Shown piece by piece: positions 1 to 11,280 of a DNA stretch of 64,000 nucleotides. The notes below the pieces were generated by a model. The model had not been told where the DNA came from, did not search any database, and saw only the letters and a program-made list of their open reading frames with translations. Position numbers and translations under genes: made by a program. Position 1 is the first letter of the stretch; every line of letters starts with the position of its first letter. The stretch is from Pardosa pseudoannulata. Its lineage: Eukaryota > Arthropoda > Arachnida > Araneae > Lycosidae. The stretch covers positions 50,944,846-51,008,845 of the forward strand of contig CM063498.1 of assembly GCA_032207245.1 (NCBI GenBank), in the 5' to 3' direction.

Positions 1-476
1 TTTATTTCTCATAAGAGTGCTTTTTCTGGCTTGTAGAAACAGTCGTAGCATTCAAAGCATTTACAATGGCATAAAGATAGTAATGATCTCACTTTTTTCC
101 TTCGACAACATACATCTAGATTAAAAACGTATAAAATACGATCGCAAGTAACTCTCATAAATTCAGACTTTCGTTTTGATGTGTGTAAAAGGAATGTAAA
201 CTCTATTATTTAAGTTCAACATTTAATTTGGGTGTCAAGAAAAAATGAAACTAAATAACACTGCATGAACTGAGAAATATGTGAAAAACTTAAGGGTAAA
301 TAATATTTTACATATTATATATATATTAATTTATGCATAATAGATGTATACATGTGCATATAAATATAAATCCGTGTGCTTATACATGTTTTTATGTGTA
401 TTTACAGCTATATTTGTAATTCTATAAATGCGTCTGTACATAGTCGTGTATTATTTCTATCAAACTTAGTTGTTTG

Positions 477-478
<2 letters not shown>

Positions 479-509
<31 letters not shown>
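479..509. repeat. (TA)n microsatellite (unit 1)
   Basis: About 31 bp of TA. Orthologous tracts have very different lengths: 9535-9549, 18693-18755, 29285-29342 and 37969-38050. Confidence 0.95.
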
Positions 510-514
<5 letters not shown>

Positions 515-1550
515 TATTTATATTTAAAATTTCACAATTTGAATCCTAATTAAAATATCAAACTTATATAGGAGGATTTAGGAAAAAATGATTACATATT
601 TACTTTCAAAGTGCATTTATGAAAGATTAAGCTACTAATCTTTTTTGTATACTATTTTTCTAAAAATTACTTAACACTTTACACTTAAAGGTTACGTAAC
701 ATTTCGAAACATAACATTCTATATTATTTTTATTTTGTATTTTATAAATGATTTGAATTTTTATGTTCAATAACGTTAAAATTGTTGAAAGTATATATCC
801 TTAATCTTTTTTAAACTTTAAATATACTAACTAAAATTTCGTTCAACCTAATTTACTTCCTGACAAAAAAAAAAAAAAAATATATTTGTTAAAATTGGCC
901 ACATTTCTACATGGGAACAAATTTGAATAAATTAGAATGTATGATTATTATAATATGCCCCGATACCAATAAAAAATAGACTAAAAAGTGATAAAATAAA
1001 TTAAAATCATACAATAAATTAAATACTTGACTAAGCACTTGAATCTTAATTAAAATATAACTTATCATTCGAAATGTATATAAAAAGCCTAAAAACTTTT
1101 TTTCCTCCACTTTTTATTTATTAAGTAAGGTTCTTCAGTATCAATAAAAAAAATTTAGCACAATCATAACACACCTAATTTTAAATTTTTTCTATAAAAC
1201 ATTTCTTTGGATAATAAAAACAACATATATTTAACATTGAAATTCCGTCTGTAAACAAATTTCCCACCCCCCACCCCCGAAAAAAAAGGAAAGAAAGATG
1301 TCTCCCCAACAAGTGAAGAAGAGTAAAAAAACACCACTATAAAAAAGTTAGAAACAAAAATTATTTTAAAACTAAAATGCTTTATTGATATTGCTAAAAT
1401 TATACAAAACGATAAACAAACATTTCTAGTCAACTGGTCACGTCAAAATTTCACAAGAGGATACACGAGATCACTGTAAATATATAGCTGAACTCACTTT
1501 TCAACTGCATATTTTATTTCACTTCGAAAAACCAAGCAATGATTAATCTT

Positions 1551-1686
1551 GAATCAACTGGAGCTGCTCATCAGCATACTTGAACACATCTTCTTAACCA
1601 GGAAAGGCTCCCTGGTAAACGGTCATATAATATCCAGCCCGTTGAAGAAGGTAGCAGAAGAACCCCTCGTGGTCCACTTCGAAGAC
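1551..1686 (-). pseudogene. Decayed duplicate of the C-terminal module (unit 1)
   Basis: About 135 bp just downstream of the gene stop, homologous to the last ~45 codons of the gene (BH2-like part). On the minus strand it reads a recognisable LLQRAGYYMTVYQGAFPG, where the gene has FLQRAGHYMTVYQKAFPG. An in-frame TAA replaces the following Tyr codon. It is offset by one base from the gene frame, so read-through would not translate it. It probably now sits in the 3' UTR. Confidence 0.75.
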
Positions 1687-1717
1687 ATATCACTCAGTAT
1701 TCTAGTATCAACTGGAG

Positions 1718-2265
1718 CTACTCTTCAGCATATTTGGCCAGAACTTCATAGCCGGGAAAGGCTTTCTGATAAACGGTCATATAATGTCCAGCACGTTGAA
1801 GGAAGTAGCGAACGAATCCTTCGTGCTCATCTACTTCTGCGATTTTGCAGCAAAACTGGCAGACAGTTAACAGGAAAGAAAAGTAAAATCCGGGAGATTT
1901 AGAAATTAAATACAAACGGCACCATCCCACGACAAAATTTTCTATTTCCTCAAGGGCCCTGAAGAATTCAGCCCTACTGTTGTTGGTGACGATTATGGAA
2001 TGGATGCTGATCCGATTGTTGACATCGTAATTTGGGTAACGTCGCCGGGTTTCGTTGAGCATTCGTATGATGAACATCCCGATCTCCGGCTTAAAAACCC
2101 CCGTTCAAGCTCTCTTGGATGTTTAAGGAGCTTCACCCTGGTTCTTGTTTCCTCATCGACAATAGGGTCGTTTGCAATCACGAACAAGAACACGTCTTTG
2201 ATGAATTGACGCATTCGAACCTTTTCGGGCCGGAGAGCATCCTGTATACGACTTTCAATATCCAT
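1718..2265 (-). pseudogene. Broken copy of the Bcl-2-like gene (unit 1)
   Basis: Same sequence as the 546-bp ORF of units 2-4 but 548 bp long. One extra base lies in the A/C run near 2093-2102, where unit 2 has a T between A4 and C4, and one extra T lies near 2130. Together they shift the frame after about residue 44, so only the N-terminal BH4-like part is read correctly from the ATG at 2265. No other difference from units 2 and 3 was seen in the CDS. Either this copy was inactivated very recently or the indels are assembly errors beside homopolymers. A TTTATT (AATAAA on the minus strand) follows at 1513-1518. Confidence 0.7.
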
Positions 2266-2539
2266 TTTAAAGAGGAAAGAAAATACGATACTCCTTCAAC
2301 GATATACAGGACGAGACTAAAATGGTAGAATAGGTATGCTAACGGCACTTCACTTTCCCTACACAATGACGCGATAAACACAGTACGAAAACGCACTCCA
2401 AAAATTGGTTTCATAGGTAAAGATAGGATTTTTCTGATTGGCGGTAATATATAGGCGGTTCATAACATTCCAAGGAACTGACCAATACTTTCACTCTCAC
2501 TGATAAGAAATTTCCTAAGAAACAGGTGTGTCCTACGTA

Positions 2540-4116
2540 AACATATCCATCCCCCTCCCTATTGTGGTGGGATTACCATATAATAATGAAGACCACTTCT
2601 GGTGCAAAGTTTCAGGAAAAGATTCAGAAGAGAAAACTAGTGATTTTCATGTACTTTTCTATACAAAATCTCAGTGCCACTGTTTGGTAATTAGGAAATA
2701 TTTTCTAAAATTTTCATGAGATTTAAAGTTAAATATATACGTCATTCAAAATAATAAAATGAAAAACGAGTGATTTTTAATCGGATATTAACATGTAGGC
2801 AATATTTTAATGTGTATTAAGAGAAAAAATAGTAAACAGAAGGAAAAGATGCCATGTTCTGTTTATGTTTCAGAGCCAAACTTTTATTGAAGTAAGCTTT
2901 ATCTTAATTGCTTTCTAATATAAAGACAAAACGAAAACAATTTTAATAATTGTTATAATTTAAACTTCAATCTAGATTAAACAGGAAAAATGTGTTCCGC
3001 TTGATTATATGAAATAAAATTTAAATGTATGTAAAAGGGATTTGAATAGCTGGAGGGACTTGTATACAAATGCAGGTTTAAATAAAAATGGTAAGTGCAT
3101 CAAATAAATTTTATACTTATATTTATATTTTAAAGTACTATAAACGGTATTTGGAAATATGTATCAATAACAAACTATCAAGCACAAACATCTATATTTT
3201 GTTTCTCTATTCACTTTTTCGACAAATCTTACACACTCACTTTTTAGACTCGCGTTACCAAAGTTTAACGAGAAATGAAACTATTTGTGAGACAGTTGTT
3301 AGGAAAATTTTCAAATTTTAATAGATACAGTCTTAGAAAATGCTATTACGTATAAAAATTAGAATGTGTAATTTTAGCAAACTTGTATTTTTTTTTTTTT
3401 TAGTTTATAGATATCATAATTCGAATACTTATCTTATTTGAAATATTTTTGGAATTCGAATTATATTTCTCCGACAAATGTTACGGTAAGAAGGACTGTC
3501 TGGTGACTTGGTATGCATCTTGATCTAGAGTTGATCACAACCGTTTGGTTTCACACCCGAAACTATTTATTTCAAGTTTTTTTAGGGAGGAGGTTATAAG
3601 ACATTAATTTAAGAATCGCTTAAATGTACGGTATAAAGAGTTACTTTTGTATTTTATCTTCTCAAAACTGAGGAATAAAAAATTCTGCGTTAGCAAGAAT
3701 CCTACTTGAGGATTTTTCGCATTTCATAAAATCTGCGGTGAAGCTCAAAACAATATGAAATTAGCCTTGACAAAAACTCAACAAAGAATAAAACAATTAA
3801 GGAAAATCCAAGTTCAGACTTCATATTTATTAATATTTAATGAAAAAAAAATTATGTAACATAAGATTTCCTTATTCGTTTATTAAGTTACAATTTCTTT
3901 TATTTCTATTGTAAGATATGTCCTAAGATTTTTATTAGTATTTGAATGTATTATTATTTATTCTGTTTCAATTTTATAGAACTATTTAATGTACATAAAA
4001 AACTTTGTTCTGATTAAAAACTATTAATTAAACTGCAATTGATTGTAACTGATCAGGATCATAAAAACATTAATATTTGAACAGAAAGATATTGCCTCAG
4101 CTTACACAACGCTATT
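2540..4116. other. Non-coding stretch of the unit, no gene seen
   Basis: AT-rich sequence with a poly(T) run (3390-3402) whose length varies between units. Short ORFs here, such as 77 codons at 3088-3321, are rich in Ile, Tyr and Leu as expected from AT bias and match no family I know. Counterparts are near 11630-13140, 20870-22380, 31420-32935 and 38290-39678. Confidence 0.6.
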
Positions 4117-4480
4117 AAATTTTACACTTAAATAACATTTTTGTCAAATAATAGTATACTTGTGTTGCATTATAATTTAACAAAGTGGGGGGAGACCGTT
4201 GCATTCACAAATTTATCGATCAGTAGCGCTATCAGTAGCGCCATGGTAGTGTATAAAATTTTTAGCCTAAACTTTATTAGTGTGAATTTAGTGTAAATAT
4301 TATATACATTTAACAATACACTAAAAACAACATACTTTGTGTAAATTTAGTCTAAATTAGAATTTCAAAATTTTACACTTATGTTTTTTAAAAATTATAT
4401 TACAATACTCACTTGTGTTTTATTATAAATTCACAAAATGATGGAGAGGGCGTTACACTAAAAAAATTATCTATTTATAG
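4117..4480. repeat. Degenerate direct-repeat element (unit 1)
   Basis: Two diverged ~105-bp direct repeats about 250 bp apart. Each begins TTTTACACTTA and holds a CACTTGTGTTnnATTATAA-type core, then AACAAAGTGGGG or CACAAAATGATG. They are separated by a spacer rich in AGTGTAAA words and a doubled GTAGCGC motif. This could be an old MITE pair or satellite monomers. Counterparts start near 13145, 22383, 32938 and 39680. Confidence 0.5.
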
Positions 4481-4765
4481 CCCTTTCTTTAAGACCCATC
4501 CGTAAAATAAGTCTCCCAACGGTACTGCTCGAAAAAACGTCTTTTCTTCAAACTTCTAAAGCTCTTAAAGTTTGTACTCTTTTAAAATTATTTTTAGGAA
4601 ACACAGACTTAATTCTTCTCTTATCGACACAGTGACTTCATTAGAGCATAAGAAAGAATGAATCGAGTTTTACGAAAAATCGATGTATGATTGCTAAAAA
4701 TATGTATTTAAGAATTTTGCGTCATGAATTTTGTTTTTCACGTAAAAAAATTATATATCTTATCC

Positions 4766-4853
4766 TTTTTGTAACACTGTGAGTGAGGAATATTCAGTTA
4801 GGAAAATTCAGTGTAACATTTTTGTAACATCGTGAGTGAGGAAAATTTAGTGA
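4766..4853. repeat. ~37-bp minisatellite, 2 copies (unit 1)
   Basis: Imperfect tandem repeat built on TTTTTGTAACATCGTGAGTG followed by AGGAAAATTCAGTG. Two repeats are present here. Confidence 0.8.
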
Positions 4854-4935
4854 TTAAAACGCATGCACTGTGAAATCATGTCACTCACTTTATAATATCA
4901 CCTTTATTTCTTTGTTTAAAAAATAATCAATACCT

Positions 4936-5190
4936 GAGGAGGTGGGAGGCCAAGCTGGGGTTTCTGATTTGTCTCTGCTTCTAAATGACGAGGACTCACT
5001 TGAGCGATATTCCTATTTTCATTCTAGTATTGTTCGTTAAAACGAACGACGCACGCATTTGCCTGGATAGGACTAGCATATGGCTCAATCGTGCTTGGTT
5101 TGACCACGTGGCATCAGAAATAAGAACAGTACTTCGAGATATCTCAATCAGGGGATCGTGTTTGTATAGTCAGTTACAAAAACCATCCTA
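4936..5190 (+). mobile_element. SINE-A copy (unit 1)
   Basis: GC-richer ~250-bp block beginning GGAGGTGGGAGGCCAAG and containing CTTCTAAATGACGAGGAC, CACTTGAGC and ACGTGGCATCAGAAATAAGAAC. Diverged blocks with the same words in the same order occur outside the array at 59600-59625/59820-59885 and 60900-61040, so it is a dispersed repeat and not a gene. The 68-codon ORF it contains is therefore spurious. Confidence 0.65.
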
Positions 5191-5687
5191 AGTTAATCTT
5201 TAGGAGCATAGACAAGACTAAAAAATCTACTCATTTTTCTTAAAAGTAAAACCAACTAACTGTCCTTACCTTAGAGCTTCCCTTAATACTCTTAATATAT
5301 AGCAGGTAAATTAACTAAATTCTTATTCTTTCTAACCTTTCTGACTTTCGCTAAGGTGAAAGTAAGATCTAGGCGAACTTTTCTTGTAACGGAAAAAACG
5401 TTTAATGCCCTCATACAGGAGGTGTTATTTTTCAGGCTCAGTAAACAAATCAAGGTAATTTTCCTTACAACAGCGAACGGAAAAGTGCGGTCTCCAGCCA
5501 ACAAGGACTACAATATACGATATTTATGTGATATAATAAATTTTAATAAAGAATATCAATATCTACAATTCAAATGTATTGCTAATCACTGTCCACTCTC
5601 GTATTATTATAAGCATAATTGTCATTCATTTTGTACTTCAAAACGTGGCGATTGGGTCTTTACCCTTTCGTCCTTTAACATTTAGAA

Positions 5688-5852
5688 GGATCCATAGCAG
5701 GCAAATTTCACTCTTAGTACCTGGTGAGAAATCCCACTGCTTCCATGGATGTCCATAGGCATTTGGAATAGGATTTAAGAAGTAGATCCTGGTCTCAATA
5801 AATCCCCGTGTAGTAAACAGTATATCGTACCGTTCTAACCAATTCCATTATA
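5688..5852 (+). mobile_element. tRNA-derived SINE body (unit 1)
   Basis: The segment GGAATAGGATTTAAGAAGTA and the following GATCCTGGTCTCAATA...GTAGTAAACAGTATA matches the body of the SINE at 47390-47580 (GGAATTGGTTTTAAGCAGTA...). A weak tRNA-like head with a B-box-like GGTGAGAAATCCC precedes it. Counterparts are at ~14754, 24023, 34556 and 41303. Confidence 0.5.
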
Positions 5853-5869
5853 GGGTAATTACAGCTTAC

Positions 5870-7920
5870 ATTTAAAAACAATTTTCAAGTGAATAGTGAT
5901 GACATTATTAAAAAGTAAGGTATTGCTTCTTGTTGTTTAGGTTATTGTGCCCCAATATACGCACAACAAAATGCAAAGTGAATTCGGAGTGCCCTTCTGG
6001 CTGGACAGAGAAATATCTTTAGGTCGTTAAAATTATAGAATAAGCTATATCGACCCCTTTAATATATTCTTTTTTTCACACGGTTAGGAACTGTGTTTCT
6101 CTATCCTGAACTAGAACATTGATTTATATATGTACCAGCACGAATCAATACTTTTTCTTATGATTTAAACTAGTAAGAGGGCGATAGATATGTGTTCATA
6201 TTTATTACACCATTTCTTATGATTATCGAATTACTTGTCTGGTTCGAATCGTTGAGGTTATTATATTTGATAGTAAGTGAAAATGCAAAATCTGCAAAAA
6301 AGCCACTGTTGACACAGAAAATAAATAAAAATTTATAAACTTCATTTTAATAAAGTTAAAAATTTTAAACGCACATAAATTTCAATCTATGTTACACTAG
6401 CATTTCTTTATATTATTTTGGTTTTTATATTACAGGAATCATTCGATGCAATTTATCCTCTAAGTTTATATACACTTTTTCTTTAAATTTTTTAAAAATA
6501 TGAAAGGACAAATTCATATTTTTAGAGTTTTATTTTTTATAAGAGTTATATAATATATTTTGTTAAAATAATAACATTTCAAAAATTTGCCATGTGATAA
6601 AAAATTTGGAACTGTATGAACTGTATGTTTGAATTAGTAAAAATATATCGGTGAGTAACTGACCAGAATATCTTTTATATAATTTGAATTAAAATGGAGA
6701 TATAAAAATTTCAGTTTGGATAATCTAGGAATATATTATTCTGAAATAAATGAATTTTAGATCCATGTAGATGTTGTAGCATATACAGCTGTGATATAAA
6801 AATCATATTAAATATTTTATGAAGTATTATATAAATACTATATAAAAATATAATATTCTTATAATTTTTATATATAGTAACTGCTTATGTGGTTACTGCA
6901 GCCGCATTCAGTTTTTATCACCCATTATCTTTTATAATACAGCGATAATTATAAATATGATATTTTCTCAAAAACTATTTTGTACCTCAAAATATTAACA
7001 AAAACGATACTAAAGATACTAAATGATTAACATCGATGGGAGAGCAGTATTTTTTCAAAACTTTTGGAAATTTATTTTCTATAGATCCAACCTGAATGTT
7101 TTTTGAAATCTCAATGCAGATATAAATCATTCGCTATCGTTTTTATATTTCTGTTATCTCTGAAACTAGTTTTTGATACCTTCTCTATTGTAGCTAATAA
7201 CATTTGTGAATTACTTTGAGTAAGAAGGACACCTATTCAATTCTTTCCCAGAAAATCACAGTCACATAGAAGTAGTAGTCGGATAATCCCTGTCAGACTA
7301 TTCTTTGCGGTACATTATTGCTGTCAGATCAGAGAGGGAGTGTAAAATGTAACTGCCCTTGTGGTCAATAGAGGATACGATTGTGCAGGTCAGTAACATA
7401 AACTCTTTTCTTTACAAAGCATGTTGGTAAATAACCTCAGGCATATGTACGCAGAAGTGTTGGAATACAAGATGAAAAAGAAAATTTTAAACAGACAAAA
7501 GTTTTCTGAAATCTTAATAACGGAAGTACATACAATTCAAACATTCTATGTTCGAGCTCCCTCAGACGTTTGAGGATTGAGAGTTATTCATTGGAAATAT
7601 TCATAGGGAGTATTAATTTTTATTTTGACAGAACCTATGAATGACCCTGAGAAAATTAAACATGAATCATTCCTCTATGTTCTAGGCATAAAATGTGCAT
7701 AATACGGTAGAACCTGAGAAAAAATTGGTAATTATAAAAAATAAAAGATGCCTTTCGTAAAATAAAGCTACCACAGCAGAAAGATTAAGCTAAATTGACC
7801 ACTATTTGTAGTAGATAATAAATATTAAAAGCTAAAAACAGTAATAAAAGTTAACGTGTATTTTTCTTTAGTATTATGTATTCTACAATAGGAATATATT
7901 GAAAAATATTGCATTTGAAT
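5870..7920. other. Non-coding stretch of the unit, no gene seen
   Basis: AT-rich, no long ORF and no recognisable repeat. Counterparts are 14935-16985, 24205-27625 (with the Helitron), 34740-36785, and 41485-42688 up to the gap. Confidence 0.6.
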
Positions 7921-7932
7921 GAATAGCTTTAC

Positions 7933-8000
7933 ATGTATGTATATATGTACGTGTATACATTTCTATGTATATGTGCGTATATATGCATATATATGTATAT

Positions 8001-8077
<77 letters not shown>

Positions 8078-8195
8078 TCTATCTATCTATCTATATATAT
8101 ATATATACATTTATGTGGGTATATATATATATATGTATATATGTATATATATACACACATATATATACACAAGTGTGTGTATATATATATATATA
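7933..8195. repeat. (TA)n/(TG)n compound microsatellite (unit 1)
   Basis: Long run of TA, TG and ATCT steps. All Tyr-Ile repeat ORFs here are translation artefacts. Confidence 0.95.
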
Positions 8196-8390
8196 ATTCA
8201 GTCAGTGGGTAAAAAAATTGACATCTATTTCAGAAAAAAGCTTAGGTAAATAGGTTTGAAAAATTTTAAGTCGAGGACACTCCTTTAAATAAGACATTTT
8301 TAGCTGGTAAAATAGATTTTTAAGGAATAAGAATGGAAAAGAGAAATGTTTTTATGAGATATTAAAGTGTAATAAATTTGATATATCCCA

Positions 8391-8395
8391 ACACT

Positions 8396-8432
<37 letters not shown>

Positions 8433-8600
8433 GTTTGATTCAAAGCCTGAAAAGAAATATATTTAGAGCGATACCATCTACTTTTACGCTATTATATATG
8501 TGTGTTTGTGTGTGGTTAGATGCGCAACCATATATGTGTGTTTGTGTGTGGTTAGATGCGCAACCATATATATGTGTATGTGTGTGTACATGTATACATT
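8391..8600. repeat. (CA)n, (TA)n and TG-rich doubled module (unit 1)
   Basis: (CA)n from 8391 to 8419, then (TA)n. It is followed by a ~37-bp TGTGTGTTTGTGTGTGG...GATGCGCAACCA module present twice in tandem; other units have one copy. Confidence 0.9.
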
Positions 8601-10531
8601 TATAACTCTTCTGAGCGCCTCGGCCAGAAGGCATGCATCCCTGTTCTCCTCAACTATATTTTATACTCTGTATAGGAAAGAAAATTTTAATAAACTATGG
8701 TAAATTTAAACAAAGGGGGCTGTTATAAAATTAACACTCATTCGAATACATCTATGTAATTTTAAAATTTTCTATTCTGTAATTTACATTAATTTCATTG
8801 GTAGCATACTAAATTTTTATGCGATGTTCTTGGTGCAATCAGTCTATCTACACCAGGCCAAAAAGTCACTCACTTCCGTTACATACTTTTGTTTTCTGCA
8901 TTTCTTAAATGCATGCGAACGTAAAAATATATTATTAATAATTACAAGCATCGGTACTGAGATACAGGTGAATGATAAACGTATTAAAATATCTAAGAAA
9001 TTATAACCAGTTAGTATAATTATAACAACAATTAAAACAACTTAATAACGTGCTTATTTATTTCTCATAAGAGTGCTTTTTCTGGCCTATAGAAACAGTC
9101 GTAGAATTCAAAGCGTTTACAATGGCAAAAAGATAGTAATGATCTCACTTTTTTCCTTCGACAATATACATCTAGATTAAGAACGTATAAAATACGATCG
9201 CAAGTAACTGTCATAAATTCAGACTTTCGTTTTGATGTGTGTAAAAGGAATGTAAACTCTATTATTTAAGTTCAACATTTAATTTGGGTGTCAAGAAAAA
9301 ATGAAACTAAATAACACTGCATGAACTGAGAAAATTGTGAAAAACTGAAGGGTGAATAATATTTTACATATTACATATATATTAATTTATGCATAATATA
9401 TGTATACATGTGCATATAAATATAAATCCGTGTGCTTATACATGCCTTTATGTGTATTTACAGCTATATCTGTAATTCTATAAATGCGTCTGTACATGTT
9501 CGTGTATTATTTCTATCAAACTTAGTTGTTTGCCTATATATATATATATTTAAAATTTCACAATTTGAATCCTAATTAAAATATCAAACTTATATAGGAA
9601 GATTTAGGAAAAAATGATTACATATTTACTTTCAAAGTGCATTTATGAAAGATTAAGCTACTAATCTTTTTCGTATACTATTTTTCTAAAAATTACTTAA
9701 CACTTTACACTTAAAGGTTACGTAACATTTCGAAACATAACATTCTATATTTTTTTTATTTTGTATTTTATAACTGATTTGAATTTTTATGTTCAATAAC
9801 GTTAAAATTGTTGAAAGTATATATCCTTAATCTTTTTTAAACTTTAAATATACTAACTAAAATTTCGTTCAACCTAATTTACTTCCTGACAAAGAAAAAA
9901 AAATATTTTTGTTAAAATTGGCCACATTTCTACATGGGAACAAATTTGAATAAATTAGAATGTATGATTATTATAATATGCCCCAATACCAATAAATAAA
10001 TAGACTAAAAAGTAATAAAATGAATTAAAATCATACAATAAATTAAATACTTGACTAAGCACTTGAATCTTTATTAAAATATAACTTATCATTCGAAATG
10101 TATATAAAAAGCCTAAAAACTTTTTTCCCTCCACTTTTTATTTAATAAGTAAGGTTCTTCAGTATCAATAGAAAAAAATAACACAATCATAACACACCTA
10201 ATTTTAAATTTTTTCTATTCAAAAATTTCTTTGGATAATAAAAACAACAGATATTTAACATTGAATTTCCGTCTGTAAACAAATTTCCCACCCCCACCCC
10301 CGAAAAAAAAGGAAAGAAAGATGTCTCCCCAACAAGTGAAGAAGAGTAAAAAAACACCACTATAAAAAAGTTAGAAACAAAAATTATTTTAAAACTAAAA
10401 TGCTTTATTGATATTGCTAAAATTATACAAAACGATAAACAAACATTTCTAGTCAACTGGTCACGTCAAAATTTCACAAGAGGATACACGAGATCACTGT
10501 AAATATATAGCTGAACTTTTCAACTGCATAT

Positions 10532-10537
10532 TTTATT
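10532..10537 (-). promoter_or_regulatory. Candidate poly(A) signal AATAAA (unit 2)
   Basis: AATAAA on the minus strand about 200 bp downstream of the TAG stop and after the decayed C-terminal module. Equivalent hexamers are at 1513-1518, 19771-19776 and 30324-30329. AATAAA is common by chance in AT-rich DNA, so this rests on position and conservation only. Confidence 0.35.
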
Positions 10538-10569
10538 TCACTTCGAAAACCAAGCAATGATTAATCTTG

Positions 10570-10702
10570 CATCAACTGGAGCTGCTCATCAGCATACTTG
10601 AACACATCTTCTTAACCAGGAAAGGCTCCCTGGTAAACGGTCATAATATACCAGCCCGTTGAAGAAGGTAGCAGAAGCACCCCTCGTGGTCCACTTCGAA
10701 GA
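10570..10702 (-). pseudogene. Decayed duplicate of the C-terminal module (unit 2)
   Basis: Counterpart of the unit 1 module, with the same TAA after the AFPG motif and a small deletion in the ATATAATATCC stretch near 10644. It lies between the gene stop and the candidate poly(A) signal. Confidence 0.72.
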
Positions 10703-10734
10703 CATATCACTCAGTATTCTAGTATCAACTGGAG

Positions 10735-11280
10735 CTACTCTTCAGCATATTTGGCCAGAACTTCATAGCCGGGAAAGGCTTTCTGATAAACGGTCATATA
10801 ATGTCCAGCACGTTGAAGGAAGTAGCGAACGAATCCTTCGTGCTCATCTACTTCTGCGATTTTGCAGCAAAACTGGCAGACAGTTAACAGGAAAGAAAAG
10901 TAAAATCCGGGAGATTTAGAAATTAAATACAAACGGCACCATCCCACGACAAAATTTTCTATTTCCTCAAGGGCCCTGAAGAATTCAGCCCTACTGTTGT
11001 TGGTGACGATTATGGAATGGATGCTGATCCGATTGTTGACATCGTAATTTGGGTAACGTCGCCGGGTTTCGTTGAGCATTCGTATGATGAACATCCCGAT
11101 CTCCGGCTTAAAATCCCCGTTCAAGCTCTCTTGGATGTTTAAGGAGCTCACCCTGGTTCTTGTTTCCTCATCGACAATAGGGTCGTTTGCAATCACGAAC
11201 AAGAACACGTCTTTGATGAATTGACGCATTCGAACCTTTTCGGGCCGGAGAGCATCCTGTATACGACTTTCAATATCCAT
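10735..11280 (-). CDS. Bcl-2-like protein candidate, 181 aa (unit 2)
   Basis: Intact single-exon ORF; the ATG at 11280 sits in AAAATGG, a good arthropod Kozak context. By eye the protein follows Bcl-2 order. Residues ~14-31 form an amphipathic BH4-like helix. Residues 66-76 (IRMLNETRRRY) resemble BH3, with Leu-Arg..Gly-Asp replaced by Ile-Arg..Asn-Glu. Residues 99-116 end in GWCR where BH1 has NWGR, preceded by a matching F...ALEE stretch. Residues 125-139 are a hydrophobic helix (alpha5/6-like). Residues 154-161 (FLQRAGHY) match BH2. The BH1 Trp to BH2 spacing is 40 residues, against about 44 in Bcl-2. No C-terminal membrane anchor is present, so a soluble protein is expected. The island is clearly GC-richer than its surroundings. 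If the family call is right the role is control of apoptosis; pro- or anti-death cannot be told. It could instead be an unrelated all-alpha protein. No search was run. Confidence 0.6.
   Translation of the reverse strand: MDIESRIQDALRPEKVRMRQFIKDVFLFVIANDPIVDEETRTRVSSLNIQESLNGDFKPEIGMFIIRMLNETRRRYPNYDVNNRISIHSIIVTNNSRAEFFRALEEIENFVVGWCRLYLISKSPGFYFSFLLTVCQFCCKIAEVDEHEGFVRYFLQRAGHYMTVYQKAFPGYEVLAKYAEE

Larger units (their letters stand above)
1..9056. repeat. Tandem array unit 1 (~9.06 kb)
   Basis: First of five head-to-tail copies of a ~9.05 kb unit. The sequence at position 1 recurs almost unchanged at 9057, 18216, 28807 and 37850. Order in the unit: short (TA)n tract, GC-richer island with a minus-strand Bcl-2-like gene copy (here broken), direct-repeat element, minisatellite, SINE-A, SINE-B, then a long (TA)n/(CA)n block. 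The phase is arbitrary because the window opens inside the array. Private marks are two 1-bp insertions in the gene and a doubled ~37-bp TG-rich module near 8495-8570 that is single in the other units. Confidence 0.97.

Noticed and set aside
1549..1902. 117-codon plus-strand ORF opposite the Bcl-2-like gene
   Set aside because: Non-ATG start and antisense to the better supported minus-strand ORF; it spans gene and decayed duplicate, so it is a shadow.
3088..3321. 77-codon plus-strand ORF present in all five units (12104, 21346, 31897, 38645)
   Set aside because: Conserved only because the whole unit is duplicated; AT-biased composition, frameshifted in unit 4, no recognisable domain.
4985..5191. 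68-codon ORF in each unit, starting near the GACGAGGAC motif
   Set aside because: Lies within SINE-A, which has dispersed copies outside the array; the start codon is lost in unit 3.
7883..8249. Several overlapping ORFs of Tyr-Ile repeats here and at 16984-17315, 27624-28028, 36787-37054 and 37067-37427
   Set aside because: They are translations of (TA)n/(CA)n microsatellites in all frames; lengths vary freely between units and no start context or conservation supports coding.
8824..9006. 60-codon ORF near the end of each unit
   Set aside because: Persistent across units but no family match, and it varies along with its flanks; insufficient evidence for a gene.
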